From Morella rubra (taxonomy: Eukaryota > Streptophyta > Magnoliopsida > Fagales > Myricaceae): a DNA stretch of 64,000 bases. The notes beneath the pieces were generated by a model, which saw only the letters and a program-made list of their open reading frames with translations, made no database searches and had not been told where the DNA came from. Below, in pieces: positions 9,290 through 20,758 of the stretch. Within the stretch, counting starts at the first letter, position 1. Each line of letters starts with the position of its first letter. The DNA is taken from positions 31,961,914 through 32,025,913 of the forward strand of contig CM025850.1 of NCBI GenBank assembly GCA_003952965.2, given 5' to 3'. A program made the translations under genes and the position numbers.

Positions 9290-11601
9290 ATGGCCACCGA
9301 AACTGAGAAATCCAACCCCAATCTCTCTCCACAAGAAAACCCTAAGAAAACCCTAGACCCTGCTGTCTCGGCCACCGCCAAACCAGATCGGCACGATGAC
9401 GAGCCCTGTGATACTTCCACTCATTCTCCAGTGCCCCCCGTTCATTCTGGTGTGGATGGGTCTCTGAAGGACGGCGAGGACCCGAAGAACGCGGTAGCTA
9501 AGGAGGGCTCGCCTGCGGAGGATGATGGTCAGGTTTCCAGTATTCAGAAGAAGATTCGTCGAGCTGAGCGGTTTGGTATATCTTTGCAACTCACCGAGGA
9601 AGAGAAACGTAATTCCCGAGCGGAGAGGTATGCATCATCGTTTGCTTGTTTTTGCTTTCTATTTTAGTTCTTTGTTTTTTTATGAATGGATGTCTAATTT
9701 GTATGGTCTCCGTTTGTGTTTGGCCTTTCAAAAAGTGAACCAAAACGTAAGTAAAACGTGAAGTCATTCCATTCTCTTACTTAAGCACGTATATGTATTT
9801 ATTTCTGTAATTTGTTTGCAGTGTTTTAGTATAGTTTTGTCATCTGGTGATGGTCACATACAAGTATATGAGATGCGCTTCTTCGAACAGAACAGAGTTT
9901 AGGGTCTTTGTCGAGCTACTTGGGAGTTAGTTGTCGTCGGTGATTTCTCAAGTGACAGATGTTTATTACATAGTAATACTTATACTTCAATTTTCAGCTT
10001 ACTGTAGATGGTGGAGTTTCTTGTAGTGCGAATTTGTATGTCCTTGGATTTCTTAGTTACTTTCTTTCATTATGCGATTTGCATTAGAATATATGCGCGC
10101 TCGTTTGTGTGTGTTTGTGAATTTCTTATGGTGCATAGGAAGTTGTAATGGTTTTGTAGATTTAGTCCTACTGCTCTTTCCTACGCTTTAAGTTTACCTT
10201 GCTGCCTCAGTTAAAATTACCATGTAGTGGATTACATCCTATCCACTGCAAGGTTGTCAAGGACTTGTTAACAACCTCTTGCTTTATTAAGCTGCAGTTT
10301 CTTACCATGGTTGTGTGTGTGCTGTGACGAATGTCTTTCCTATATGATGTGAGCTTGTGCTTGTTGTCAATTTTTTTGCCTCATAGTGTAGTGATTGAGC
10401 TCAAAACTCGTAATTTTTTAGAGCTAGAATTATTTTATCGGAGTTTATTAGACTAAGTTCTTGTATAAGCAATAGGTTTAAAACAATTATTAGTTATGTA
10501 GATGAAACTTAAGTATGAACTTCATGCTCCTATTTGGTTATATGGAATCATAAATTTTGCTTTTATTTGGTACTGAAAGTCTCGTATTCAAGTAGGAAAA
10601 TAACTTCTGGAAAGTTGTTATAACATCAATTATTGCTTAAAGGTGTGTAGGCTGTGACATAGGGGGAGTCCTTTTGCCTTTAATGGTTGCCAATCACATA
10701 AGACAACTGCCCCTGCCGGGCAGGTGGACTACTGGGGTGGGAGGGAGGGGGCTGTGCATGGATATTTGTTGACTATTCCTCTTTTCCTCTTTCCTGTTTT
10801 CTAGTGGAACTTGAGCGAGTTTTGATGGATCTTATTTACTTGGGAGTTGCTTGATTTTATCACAGGTTTGGAACTGTTGGCTCTGTCTCCACATTGCAAG
10901 GCTCAGAGGGAGTGAAGAAATCTGAGGAGCTCAAGAGGAAGGCTAGAGCAGAGAGGTTAAATTTCATGCCTTTCCTTTCTAATTCATTGTTATATGCATG
11001 GAAGTAGAGGTTACTGAAATCTTTGTTAATTGGTTTTTCCAGTCGGTAAATATTTTTTCATAAGCTCCTTTTTTTTTCCTCCCAGGTTTGGGCTTCGTGA
11101 TTCGCCTGTGGCTGCTGATGAGGAGGCAAAGAAGAAAGCAAATACCAATGAGGAGGTAAAGAAAGCTAATTCTAATGAGGAAGCAAAGAAGAAAGCTAGG
11201 CTTGCCAGGTTTGCACCAGCTTCTAAAACAGATACACTGGAAGATGAAAAAAGGAAAGCAAGGATGATTAGGTATGTATCAACTGTGAACTGTTGGCCCA
11301 CTATCCAGTTATAGATATTTACATTCTTCCAGCAGTATAATGCACGAGTTGATGTTTCCCTATTTGTTTGATTATCTTATTTGACAGATTCTAATGTTTC
11401 CTTCTCAGGTTTTCAAGCCCTCCATCAAATAATTTAACAGAAGTGAATGGCAAAGGAAATATGGAACCAGTAAGGGTTTTTGCCACGTGTTTTTGGTAGT
11501 TCCTTTGGATAAGAGACTATACAATTATGCTGAGTATTAATCTTTCTTTTGTTGTGGATCAGAAGGCAGCTATCACAGGCGAGGCTGGAGGAGGGGTTTA
11601 A
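9290..11601 (+). CDS. MOS11: MOS11-like / Tho1-type RNA-export protein, five exons
   Basis: Exons at 9290-9627, 10866-10955, 11086-11271, 11409-11469 and 11563-11601 join in frame through GT-AG introns and encode about 237 residues. The N-terminal 80 residues are Pro/Ser/Asp-rich and disordered. They are followed by repeated Lys/Glu-rich helical units, each ending in an (A/I)(E/R)RF(G/S) motif, as in the Tho1/MOS11 C-terminal domain (CIP29/SARNP family). The tail is glycine-rich (EAGGGV). In Arabidopsis, MOS11 is a nuclear factor for mRNA export that works with the TREX complex and was found as a modifier of the immune receptor allele snc1. The first three introns are all phase 2 and split the Arg codon of the RF motif. 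No frame breaks are seen, and it is the only clearly complete housekeeping gene in the window. Exon ends were placed by splice consensus and phase. Confidence 0.85.
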
Positions 11602-14600
11602 TTTGAAACATCTTTCACAATAGTAAGATATTTTCGTGTTGTAACTTGCTATTCAAATACTTATATAGGTATTTTGTGCTTTGTGTCACTAGAATGTGCA
11701 TTTAGGTTGAATAACACACTCGCTATAATTGTCAATTGAATCAACCCCCCCCCCCCAATCCTTCCCCTCTCCAAAAAAATACAAAACAAAAAGCTCTCGA
11801 TCTATACAATTTTTGTAGTCACAAACAGATGACAATTGATTTGACTCTTGGTTGTGTGATGGAGGCAAATTTTTCTGTTCCTTGTGAGTAATAATTTCCA
11901 GTCCCCAGTTGTGTGTAGTGGACAAAAATTTATGGTAATTTCATTGACCAAGTACAGAAAATGCACAACATTAGAAGTTAAAAGTGGACATTATCGTAAA
12001 GTAAAGGGCAATTGATATGACAGTGAAGGGTGAAACACCTTTTTATTGCATTTCAAATCTCTCTTCAGTTGATAACTCAGTTTATTTATGCATCCTCAAT
12101 TAGCTTATCTAATTGCTCCTTTTTTTCCTCTATTTGTTTCATTTTTTTCTTCGCAGGTTTAGTATTTTTGCTCTTTATGATTACTCTTAAGACTTCTACA
12201 CCATTCCTCCTTTTTCATTATGTGGATTCTGGATACAGCACTCCCCGCTCATAGACAGATACCTTCCTAGCACTGAACAAGATTTTGGCAGCACAAAGTT
12301 CTCTCATCCTGGATGTGGTTTAGCAACAGTTGACCTGGTGAGACCTAGAGTAATTTATGACTACCTTCTCAGTGTTAATTATCTCAAAGTCTACGAAGAA
12401 CATCAGAAATTCGGAATTACTTGCTGCGTGGTATCTGGCATTTTAGACTCGTAATTTTCTGACTTCACTCTCGATGTTACTCACCGTCTTCGAGATTGGG
12501 GGTAGCATCTGATATCTGCTTATAGTTGGGTACTCATGATCATGTGGCGTGGCAGTACTAAGTTGACTTTATCCTCATCTGATCCAAGATTGGTAGTATG
12601 AAAATGTGTTGAATTGTTTCTCTGTTAGTGGCGAATGTTTTTTTTGGTAAAACCCGAAGATGTGCATAAAAACTACAAAAGAACAAGGAATTATTGAGAT
12701 TATTTTCTATTCTTGTTGACTTCGCAAAGATTTCAGATTATTTTCAGCTTCAGAGTTTTAGGTTAGGTGTCAGAGTTTGATGGCAGACCAACAGTGCACT
12801 CAATCAGAGGAATGAGATGCATAATGGGTTGTGCTCTGATAAGATTAGGACTTCGAGAATGGCCTGAGCTATGGCATTCTTAGGCATGCTTAGTTTGACT
12901 CATCTTTTGAAATATTTGACTGTCCACTAGAAAGGAAAGAGCTTTCGTCCATTCTGTATGTGTTCTTCTCAAAGTAGGGGTTTCAGTAGGGTTACAAATA
13001 GTGCGATACAATGTATTTTTATACTGCTAATCATGGATCAGATCTGAGGAATGCATACTTGTTGCGTACCGTATATCCATGCATGTTATCCTGCAAATTT
13101 CTATTGGATCAGATAATATTTGAAGAGCATATCGTACTTGGTACTGTTGTCCAACACTTGATCGTGAGAACCATCTGGATAATGGATATTGAAAGGTAAA
13201 TCTGTTAGATGATATGGAAGACCATAATGGTAAAGTACTAGCTGAGATGGATCAGAATTTCTGATGTCCTTGGTTTGTAATTTGAGATAATTGTACTGTT
13301 GGAGGTTATTGTCAATTCTCTTTGGTCTCGCTAGCAGAACTGTATCAATCTTCAAGGTAGAGGATTTCGGGGATGGAGAGTACTCTGGTGACTAGGATTA
13401 GGTTTGTAATTTTGTAGATTCGTAATGTGAAGCTTTCAATCGTTGAAATGTGGAAAATGCCCCGCTTCTGTGGATAATTCTTGTTGATTTCAAGCCGTAT
13501 TAGACAGAATGGGAGGACTTGTTTTACTTTATCGGGTATACCTGCTTATTTATTCTTCAGGTATTGCCCTTTTTGTTTGTTTCTTTGTCAATGTAATGAC
13601 TATGTTCTACTCATGAGGAATGGTGTTTTTTTGTGAAGCTTAATTAGAGTATGAATATTTTTGTTTCATTTGAACTAGCTCATGGAAATACGAATCCAGG
13701 AGCCAATTATAGCGGAGTTGAGACTACGTTGTCATAGATGCATCCAACTGTTTACTTAAATCGAAGATATTGTCGTCCCGGGTGTTTGGGTAATTATGAT
13801 CTAGTAGATAGACGTAAGAGTATTAAATTTAGTTTTATTTTTCCTGTGTTTCAAAGACACTGTTAATGGAGCCAGACGTTTTATTAGACAGAAAAAGAAA
13901 CAAAAAACTTAACGTCATAAGTAACCTATATAAATCATTACAGATGCATGGTTCAACTGTTTGCTTTAAGGTTAGCTCGGAATCGGATTAAATGAACTGT
14001 ATGGCCTGTCTAATGTCCTTGGAAGAAGAGGAAAGAAAAAAGGGTCGGGCGTGACCAGTTGTGATGAAAGTGTTCATAAATTAGAGGAAGTTGAAATTTC
14101 CAGAAATTCCTAGAGGCATATTAAGAAAACAAGACAGCAGTTTCCCGTTTAGCTGGAACAATTAGGTTGTTTTCTTTTGATTTTATTTTGTGGTTGGGCT
14201 TTTCCAAGGGCACGCGCCACGCAGACTTAACAATTCACGTAGGAAAGGAGAAATGGAATGCTTATATTGTTAGGGCTATTAGTTTGGCCACCTGCATTGG
14301 AGGGTGGGAAATCGATGTTGGAAGAAGGCAAGAAACTTGCAAGAATATCTCTTCTTACAAGTTATAACCTCGAAAGATGGTCTGTTTCCTGCCCTTATAT
14401 ATCTTTTTCCTCGAGTTGAAATCGAGCTCATCTAGGCTTCATGCTGACTTGATTCTTTTTTTAAGTCTTATTTTGCATAAATATATGAGAAAAATAAAAA
14501 TGTACACCTAAATGTAGGCAAAAATCATTTTTGAGGACTTGAAGAACTAATCGGGGTTCTGTAATTTCCTGCTTGAATTGCATAGTGCAATTCAGAGAGA

Positions 14601-14840
14601 GACATAACAAGTGGATTTTATTGTAAAGTTTGTATTTGAAATTTTACATGGGCAACATTAAATTATGTAGGGTCTACATGTTTTTTTTAGGGATGATCAC
14701 GTTTGGGTCGAAACCGACTGAGTCGACCCAAATCGGCTCGAAACCAACTGGGCCGATCGGTTTTGGGTCAGCCCAGTTCGGCTGATGGCCCAACATATGA
14801 GAGAACTGAATCAAGGGGTATTTTGTGATTACTTTTATTT
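11602..14840. other. Non-coding region downstream of MOS11 up to the gap
   Basis: The first few hundred bases are the likely 3' UTR. After that I see only AT-rich sequence with small open frames lacking codon bias or recognisable motifs, and a C-run at about 11746-11755. At 14700-14785, just before the gap, several tandem-like words of the form 'cgaaaccgactg/cgaaaccaactg' with 'gggtcg' occur. They may be the start of a small repeat or MITE that runs into the gap. Confidence 0.5.
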
Positions 14841-15840
14841 NNNNNNNNNNNNNNNNNNNNNNNNNNNNNNNNNNNNNNNNNNNNNNNNNNNNNNNNNNNN
14901 NNNNNNNNNNNNNNNNNNNNNNNNNNNNNNNNNNNNNNNNNNNNNNNNNNNNNNNNNNNNNNNNNNNNNNNNNNNNNNNNNNNNNNNNNNNNNNNNNNNN
15001 NNNNNNNNNNNNNNNNNNNNNNNNNNNNNNNNNNNNNNNNNNNNNNNNNNNNNNNNNNNNNNNNNNNNNNNNNNNNNNNNNNNNNNNNNNNNNNNNNNNN
15101 NNNNNNNNNNNNNNNNNNNNNNNNNNNNNNNNNNNNNNNNNNNNNNNNNNNNNNNNNNNNNNNNNNNNNNNNNNNNNNNNNNNNNNNNNNNNNNNNNNNN
15201 NNNNNNNNNNNNNNNNNNNNNNNNNNNNNNNNNNNNNNNNNNNNNNNNNNNNNNNNNNNNNNNNNNNNNNNNNNNNNNNNNNNNNNNNNNNNNNNNNNNN
15301 NNNNNNNNNNNNNNNNNNNNNNNNNNNNNNNNNNNNNNNNNNNNNNNNNNNNNNNNNNNNNNNNNNNNNNNNNNNNNNNNNNNNNNNNNNNNNNNNNNNN
15401 NNNNNNNNNNNNNNNNNNNNNNNNNNNNNNNNNNNNNNNNNNNNNNNNNNNNNNNNNNNNNNNNNNNNNNNNNNNNNNNNNNNNNNNNNNNNNNNNNNNN
15501 NNNNNNNNNNNNNNNNNNNNNNNNNNNNNNNNNNNNNNNNNNNNNNNNNNNNNNNNNNNNNNNNNNNNNNNNNNNNNNNNNNNNNNNNNNNNNNNNNNNN
15601 NNNNNNNNNNNNNNNNNNNNNNNNNNNNNNNNNNNNNNNNNNNNNNNNNNNNNNNNNNNNNNNNNNNNNNNNNNNNNNNNNNNNNNNNNNNNNNNNNNNN
15701 NNNNNNNNNNNNNNNNNNNNNNNNNNNNNNNNNNNNNNNNNNNNNNNNNNNNNNNNNNNNNNNNNNNNNNNNNNNNNNNNNNNNNNNNNNNNNNNNNNNN
15801 NNNNNNNNNNNNNNNNNNNNNNNNNNNNNNNNNNNNNNNN
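14841..15840. other. Assembly gap, 1000 N
   Basis: Exactly 1000 undetermined bases, which is a placeholder length rather than a measured one. The long frames that appear to run through it are artefacts. Confidence 0.99.
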
Positions 15841-16598
15841 TTGTATTCATCAAAGGTTAATTCGTTCCAAGTTCATAGGTTCGGAACAGTCTTTAGGCTA
15901 TGACAATCTCACGGGCTTGTCAAATTACCGAATTAATTTTATTATCCTAATCCCTCTAATGCATTAACCATTAAACTAGGGATGCGTTAGATTATTAAAT
16001 AACCATAACTGATAGTTGGCCAACCCAAGATCGGAATGCATCCACACCATAGAAAGCATATCTCGGACCAAAGACTCACTGGAGTCAATGTCGCGCTTCA
16101 ATGCTTCTGTGGTATGCGATACTAAGCTAATGTAATCAATGTCACCTGGAATTGACACGCCCTTTGGTAAGGGAAGGGGCGGGAGTTCTGGGTGTATGCT
16201 AGGGGTTGCCAGGGCTGGACTCGACAGTGACGGAGCAATCTTTGACAATTCCGCCCCTTAATACCCACGTAGAAATCAGGTTGGCATGGAGGTAGTAGGC
16301 GTGAAAAGCAACCATCTTATGGCCTAGCAATTGGGTGTAACATTCATTATTTTCAAACGTGAGCGACCATCCTGATAAAAGGACTACAAAATTGATTAGT
16401 TACGAGCCTATCTATCTATAAATAGTTTAGGATGTATAACTAATGTCTACAGACATCTCCAAATACAAAATAATGGATAGTTCGATTGACACACAACAAA
16501 AGACAATAAGTAATCAGGAGATAACATCTAAGGTCAAGTTACCTCTGGCCTAAAGTCGTTTCATTGGAAGCTTATCCATAAAGCGACACACTTACGGA
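15841..16598. other. Unassigned sequence after the gap
   Basis: Contains a 90-codon open frame on the - strand (16248-15976) rich in Pro, Ser and Leu, with a PPLPLPKG stretch, which I do not recognise. It lies where the C-terminal end of the adjacent decayed MULE transposase (- strand) would fall, so it may be remnant transposase or tail sequence, but I could not align it with the SWIM or tail region of the intact MULE in this window. Confidence 0.3.
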
Positions 16599-17090
16599 TC
16601 AGTGATGTCTCTCGATATCATTCAACCAACAACTAAAAACAACTCCAGGAATCCGAAGTTCCGCCTCCACCATGGCATATGCAATCGAGAACATATCGTT
16701 GTTCCCGTCTATTCTGATAGCACACAATAGTTGGCCTCCAAATTGGCACTTCAAATGGCATCTGTCAATGCAAATGAAGGGTTTACAATGTATGAACCCA
16801 TCTTGGCATGCCCTATGGCAAACGTATCCACTTAAAGTGATCCCTAAATTTGATAAGGACCACACTGGTGCCCGGATTCCACCTCTCCAATGCTAGCGCG
16901 TACCTACCTTGAACTTGAACTTGAACTGTTCGCTTTGGTTTCCATGAAGCATCCTACATGCTAACCTCTTTAGTCGGTAACAACGGTGTATAAGGCACGT
17001 CTATGTTGAAATTCTCTGCGAATATGACCCCTCATTGCAGCTACAGACCAACTAGGCTGATCTAAAGGTTCGGTAGATAGTGATGCACCA
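16599..17090 (-). pseudogene. MULE transposase fragment (catalytic-domain part)
   Basis: The - strand frame at 16865-16599 contains ICIDRCHLKCQFGGQLLCAI followed by DGNNDMFSIAYAMVEAE. This is clearly homologous to VDACFLKGPYGGQLFCA and DGNEDMFPIAFAVMESE in the MULE transposase at 33292-36746 and marks the MULE transposase domain (PF10551 family). Upstream, frames broken by stops continue to about 17090 (SWSVAAMRGHIRREF-like). The SWIM part is not found. It is most simply the downstream half of the same pseudogene whose N-terminal half lies at 28440-28993, split by the insertions between. DNA transposase relic, not functional. Confidence 0.75.
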
Positions 17091-17099
17091 AGAATTAGA

Positions 17100-17352
17100 C
17101 ATTACATTTAGTCTTTTGTAGTGTGCTCCACAGTTGTGCTAAAAAATGAATGATTTTGTGAGTTCAAATATCAACCTAAAGAGGGATGAATTGGTTTATC
17201 AAAATCTTAGCCTTTTTTTTTAGTAAAAACTCAGATCTGAAAAATACCCTTTTTTAACGAATAAAAAATGCAAATTGAATATGTTTATTGTTATAGCTAA
17301 ATATACGCAATAAATCATAGCAAGAATGTAAAGAGTAGAGAAGAGAGATAAC
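17100..17352. repeat. Left half of a host repeat interrupted by the Athila element
   Basis: Sequence between the MULE fragment and the LTR. It includes 'agagggatgaattgg', a phrase often seen in unclassified plant repeats that also carry a 'ggtggttcggcc' word. That word occurs just right of the Athila insertion at 27465. The two halves join at the ATAAC target site. Confidence 0.45.
17348..17352. repeat. Target-site duplication ATAAC (left)
   Basis: Identical to 27452-27456, directly flanking the two LTR outer ends. Confidence 0.9.
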
Positions 17353-19105
17353 TGTTGTTGAAAATTCGCAAGTGCACGAAATCGTAACAAGTAAGTATAG
17401 TAATAAGAAAGGATGTCGAACCCGCGAGGACTACTCACCTATTAACTATTGAAATTGTTCTAATTCTAAATTATTTGAAAATCAAGAAAAGTGGTGGATT
17501 TTGAATTTGCAGAAACAAAAATAAATCAATACAACTAAAAGAAATTTCACCCAAGAAGAAAACACTATGGCATCCGACTCACCTAACCAATCAAATCCAA
17601 AATCTCTAACCATGCAATCATATTATCAACCTCTTTGAATATTCTAATTTATCTAAGACCCTCTTTCGAGTAGAATTAGAATTACCCAACATACAACAAC
17701 CCAGCGATATGTTATGCGCTTAGCGAATTTATCAATTAAAGCACAAAGGATATTTAATATCTACATACAAGTGCATAAATCACGTTGGCACATTCCACTT
17801 TCGTTCAACTGTGACATGATATAGTCTGTTTGAGAGCTAAAGCTACGTGCATCATCTCCGAGTTAACACGCACACAACAAATCATTCAACTATTGGCCCA
17901 GATAATTGAAACGCATTAAACTCAATGATGTATACTTCAAAAGAATGGTAAATTCGATCACATGGTAAAAGCTTCATAATTGTCATGGAGAGGCTACATC
18001 GTAGCCTTAGCAATAGAAATTAGTTCATAGCAAAATCAGAATAAATCAAAACAACTCTGGAATTCATAATGAAAATTATACAAAGAGAAGAGAAGATAAA
18101 AGGATTAAGAAGGAACTATATGTAGATCGAGAATCTTAATTGTTGACAAACTCCAATTCAGCCTCCGTCTTCTTCACCTTGTTCACCAAGCTTCGGATTC
18201 CTCTCTAGTGGTGAAAAACTCTCCTTTTGTTTTTGTAGGTGCCCCTAGTCGTTCCCCCCTCCTTCCTTCAAAACCTCTTTGTTTCCCTTAAAACAGGGTT
18301 CTCCACAAGGCAGTTTTTTTCTCGACCTCCGACTTGATGCTCCGTTTTTACCCTTTTTCTGTTCCTTTTTTGGAAAATCCCGAAACATGAAAGTTGTAGC
18401 CTTTTCTCTTAAATTTTTTTAGACACCATGATTGACCTCATTCGAGTTCTATATCAAAAGATATGCTCTCAAATACCGAAGGGTGTTTCAGGAATTTCCA
18501 GGAATTCTGAGAAAGGAAAGTGTTCCTTTGTTAGTTCCATTGAATCTCTTCAATTGATTTATTCCTCCTCTTGTTTCATGCGGCACACCTAAAACCTAAT
18601 AGATGTTTAGGTTTTCTTTAAAATAAAAACACATATTGGCCACGTTGTGAGCTGGACCCCTCTCATTGACTTGGTGAATCCCGAAATTTGGCAGATTTGT
18701 TCCCCGACTTCCAGCTGGATTTTGAACTTCAAAACGGTGTAACTAGGTTTCGGGCTCTTCATAAAAGTTTTAGGCCTTTGTCTTAGCTTTCCAGAGAATC
18801 AAACAAAACTGGAAACCGATGTCTGTAGCTCCCGTTACAATCGATTGATCAAACAGTATTCTGGTTTGCCTAGACCGGGCTAACTAGGGTTTTGCTTTGT
18901 TGACCTAACCCGAATTTGGCCTCTTCACATCAGCCCAATTTCACCTAATCAAACACATGTAAACTGCAAAATACCAAGAATTTCTAATAATTCAGTAAAT
19001 GTAAAATACCTCAAATTCTAGACAACTAAGCAAAGAAACACATACAAAATGCTCTAAATCAACACAATTATGATGACCAAATGTGTGAAATAAATTCTCA
19101 CATCA
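17353..19105 (-). repeat. 3' LTR of the Athila-type element
   Basis: 1753 bp, TG...CA bounded, aligned throughout with 25710-27451. The two LTRs differ by a few substitutions and by many 1-5 base indels. Their similarity implies a fairly recent insertion if many of the indels are sequencing errors. Confidence 0.95.
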
Positions 19106-19120
19106 AATACCCCCAAACTT
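19106..19120 (-). other. Polypurine tract (PPT)
   Basis: On the - strand, AAGTTTGGGGGTATT directly precedes the 3' LTR start TGATGTG. This is the plus-strand DNA priming site expected for a Ty3/gypsy element. Confidence 0.9.
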
Positions 19121-20263
19121 GAATGTTTGCTTGTCCTCAAGTAAAACAAAGACTATAAACAAGGACAATAACCATGGTTAGGCTCAACTCGTCACACCCA
19201 AAGGACCTACCATGTGAACATCAAATCTTCAACTTAGTGCATAGACAATATCAAATAAAGGAAAACTAAGCATACTCACATTCTCTAGATCAAATGTCCA
19301 TACATAATTCCAAACTCATTCATATTCATCTTGCAACCAACACAATTGAATCATGTAATAACTCAACTTGCAATCACCCCTTTTCACTACTACAAACAAG
19401 GTAGCACTACAAAAAATATTTTTTTTTTTTTGTTTTTTTTTTTTATCTTTAAGTTGTCACTCGCCTTTTTACGCGAATACAAGCATTTGTGATGAGCATT
19501 TGTGATGGAGCTGTTTGACTAAAAGTAAACATTGGTAATGAATCCCTAGTTACTAAGCAACCAAAACATTGGAGTAGATAGAACTTTGTCCACAATTATT
19601 TATTCCACTGTCTAATAATCGTCACTTTGCTTAAACCCTGTTTAGGACTAGATCAAAGGGACAATCACAAGAAAAGCCACACACATCTTTTATGCATAGT
19701 CACACAACTCACACAACTTTGCAAGGAAATGTGTATTTCAATAGTCCTAAAGAAAACAAGTATGCTTAATCTTGCTTTATGAGATATCGCCTATCCTAAA
19801 TAAAAAATGCAATGCTTAACACGATAAAGAACCCAAAAGTGTAATGTTGATCCTAAGTATCACACAAGTGCAAATGCAGGTTCCTTTCTCCTAACCTTTC
19901 ACCTTAAAATCTGATGGGGAAGATATGGATATGATCACCAATTAACTTTCAAGAATGTGTACCAGCCTCTAAAATGATCAACTATCCCCTCCCCCAAACT
20001 TAATTTTGACATTGTCCTCAATGTGAAAGTAAAGAAAATTAGAAGACTAGTACTCCCCTTTTAGCAAGGCGGAACACAATGAATGCTGATTGAAATGCAC
20101 ATGAACTAGCTTCCTTGCTTGATTTTTTTTTTCGAACCTACACAATACAATGAAAAGAAATGGGGTCACAACCATCATTATAAAAAAAAAAAAAACAACT
20201 AAAATAAAAGAGAGAAGAAGAAAAAAATTGGGTTGCCTCCCAATAAGCGCTTGTTTATAGTCA
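19121..20263 (-). other. Non-coding 3' region of the Athila-type element
   Basis: Lies between integrase and the PPT, where Athila relatives may carry an env-like frame. No frame is readable. It contains long T runs (about 19419-19443), A runs at about 20183-20194, and a second purine tract (AAGTTTGGGGGAGGGG on the - strand, about 19985-20000) resembling the true PPT. Confidence 0.7.
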
Positions 20264-20758
20264 TTAGCTTGACTTCTCCTTCTTTAAATCACCGATCGAG
20301 CAAATCAATGGAGACTTTCTGCTTTGTTGAAATCTTAAATTTAGACGTTGACCATTAACTGTGAATGTTGAGTCGTTAGACACCTCAATGGCACCATATG
20401 GGAAAATTCTTGAATGTGAATGGTCCGGACCATCGGGATAATTTTCCGGGGAAGAGGCGAAGTCTGGAATTATAAAGTAGAACTCTTTGACCAACTTCAA
20501 AATTCTCTTGAGGATGTGTCTATCATGCCATCTCTTAGTTTTTTGTATGCGAGCATTCTCATAGGCCTCATTCCGAAACTCATCCATCTCATTGAGTTGT
20601 AATATCCTCTTCCTGCTGCTCTCCATGTCAAAATTAAGAGTCTTGATAGCCCAATAAGCTCTGTGTTCCAACTCCACCGGTAAGTGACATGCTTTCCGAA
20701 AACTAGACGATAAGGGGACATACCAATCGGAGTTTTGAAGGCTGTCCGGTATGCCCAT
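20264..20758 (-). pseudogene. Integrase C-terminal part, frame-shifted from pol
   Basis: Continues the pol protein after a single-base break near 20700. It begins with [20 protein letters not shown], a conserved phrase of plant gypsy integrases, and ends in a GAIEV...TVNGQRL tail. Between them the GPY/F-like module is readable only in a neighbouring frame (LFPGKL..RWSGPF, about 20405-20470), which implies further indels. It functions in integration of element DNA when intact. Confidence 0.85.

Noticed and set aside
14768-15967. Three long open frames of 360-380 codons across the gap
   Set aside because: They consist almost wholly of undetermined residues from the 1000-N gap.
19386-19410. CACTA-like 'cactactacaa...cactacaaaa' words
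   Set aside because: They lie inside the otherwise complete Athila element, lack an inverted partner and are followed by a long T run. Probably chance.
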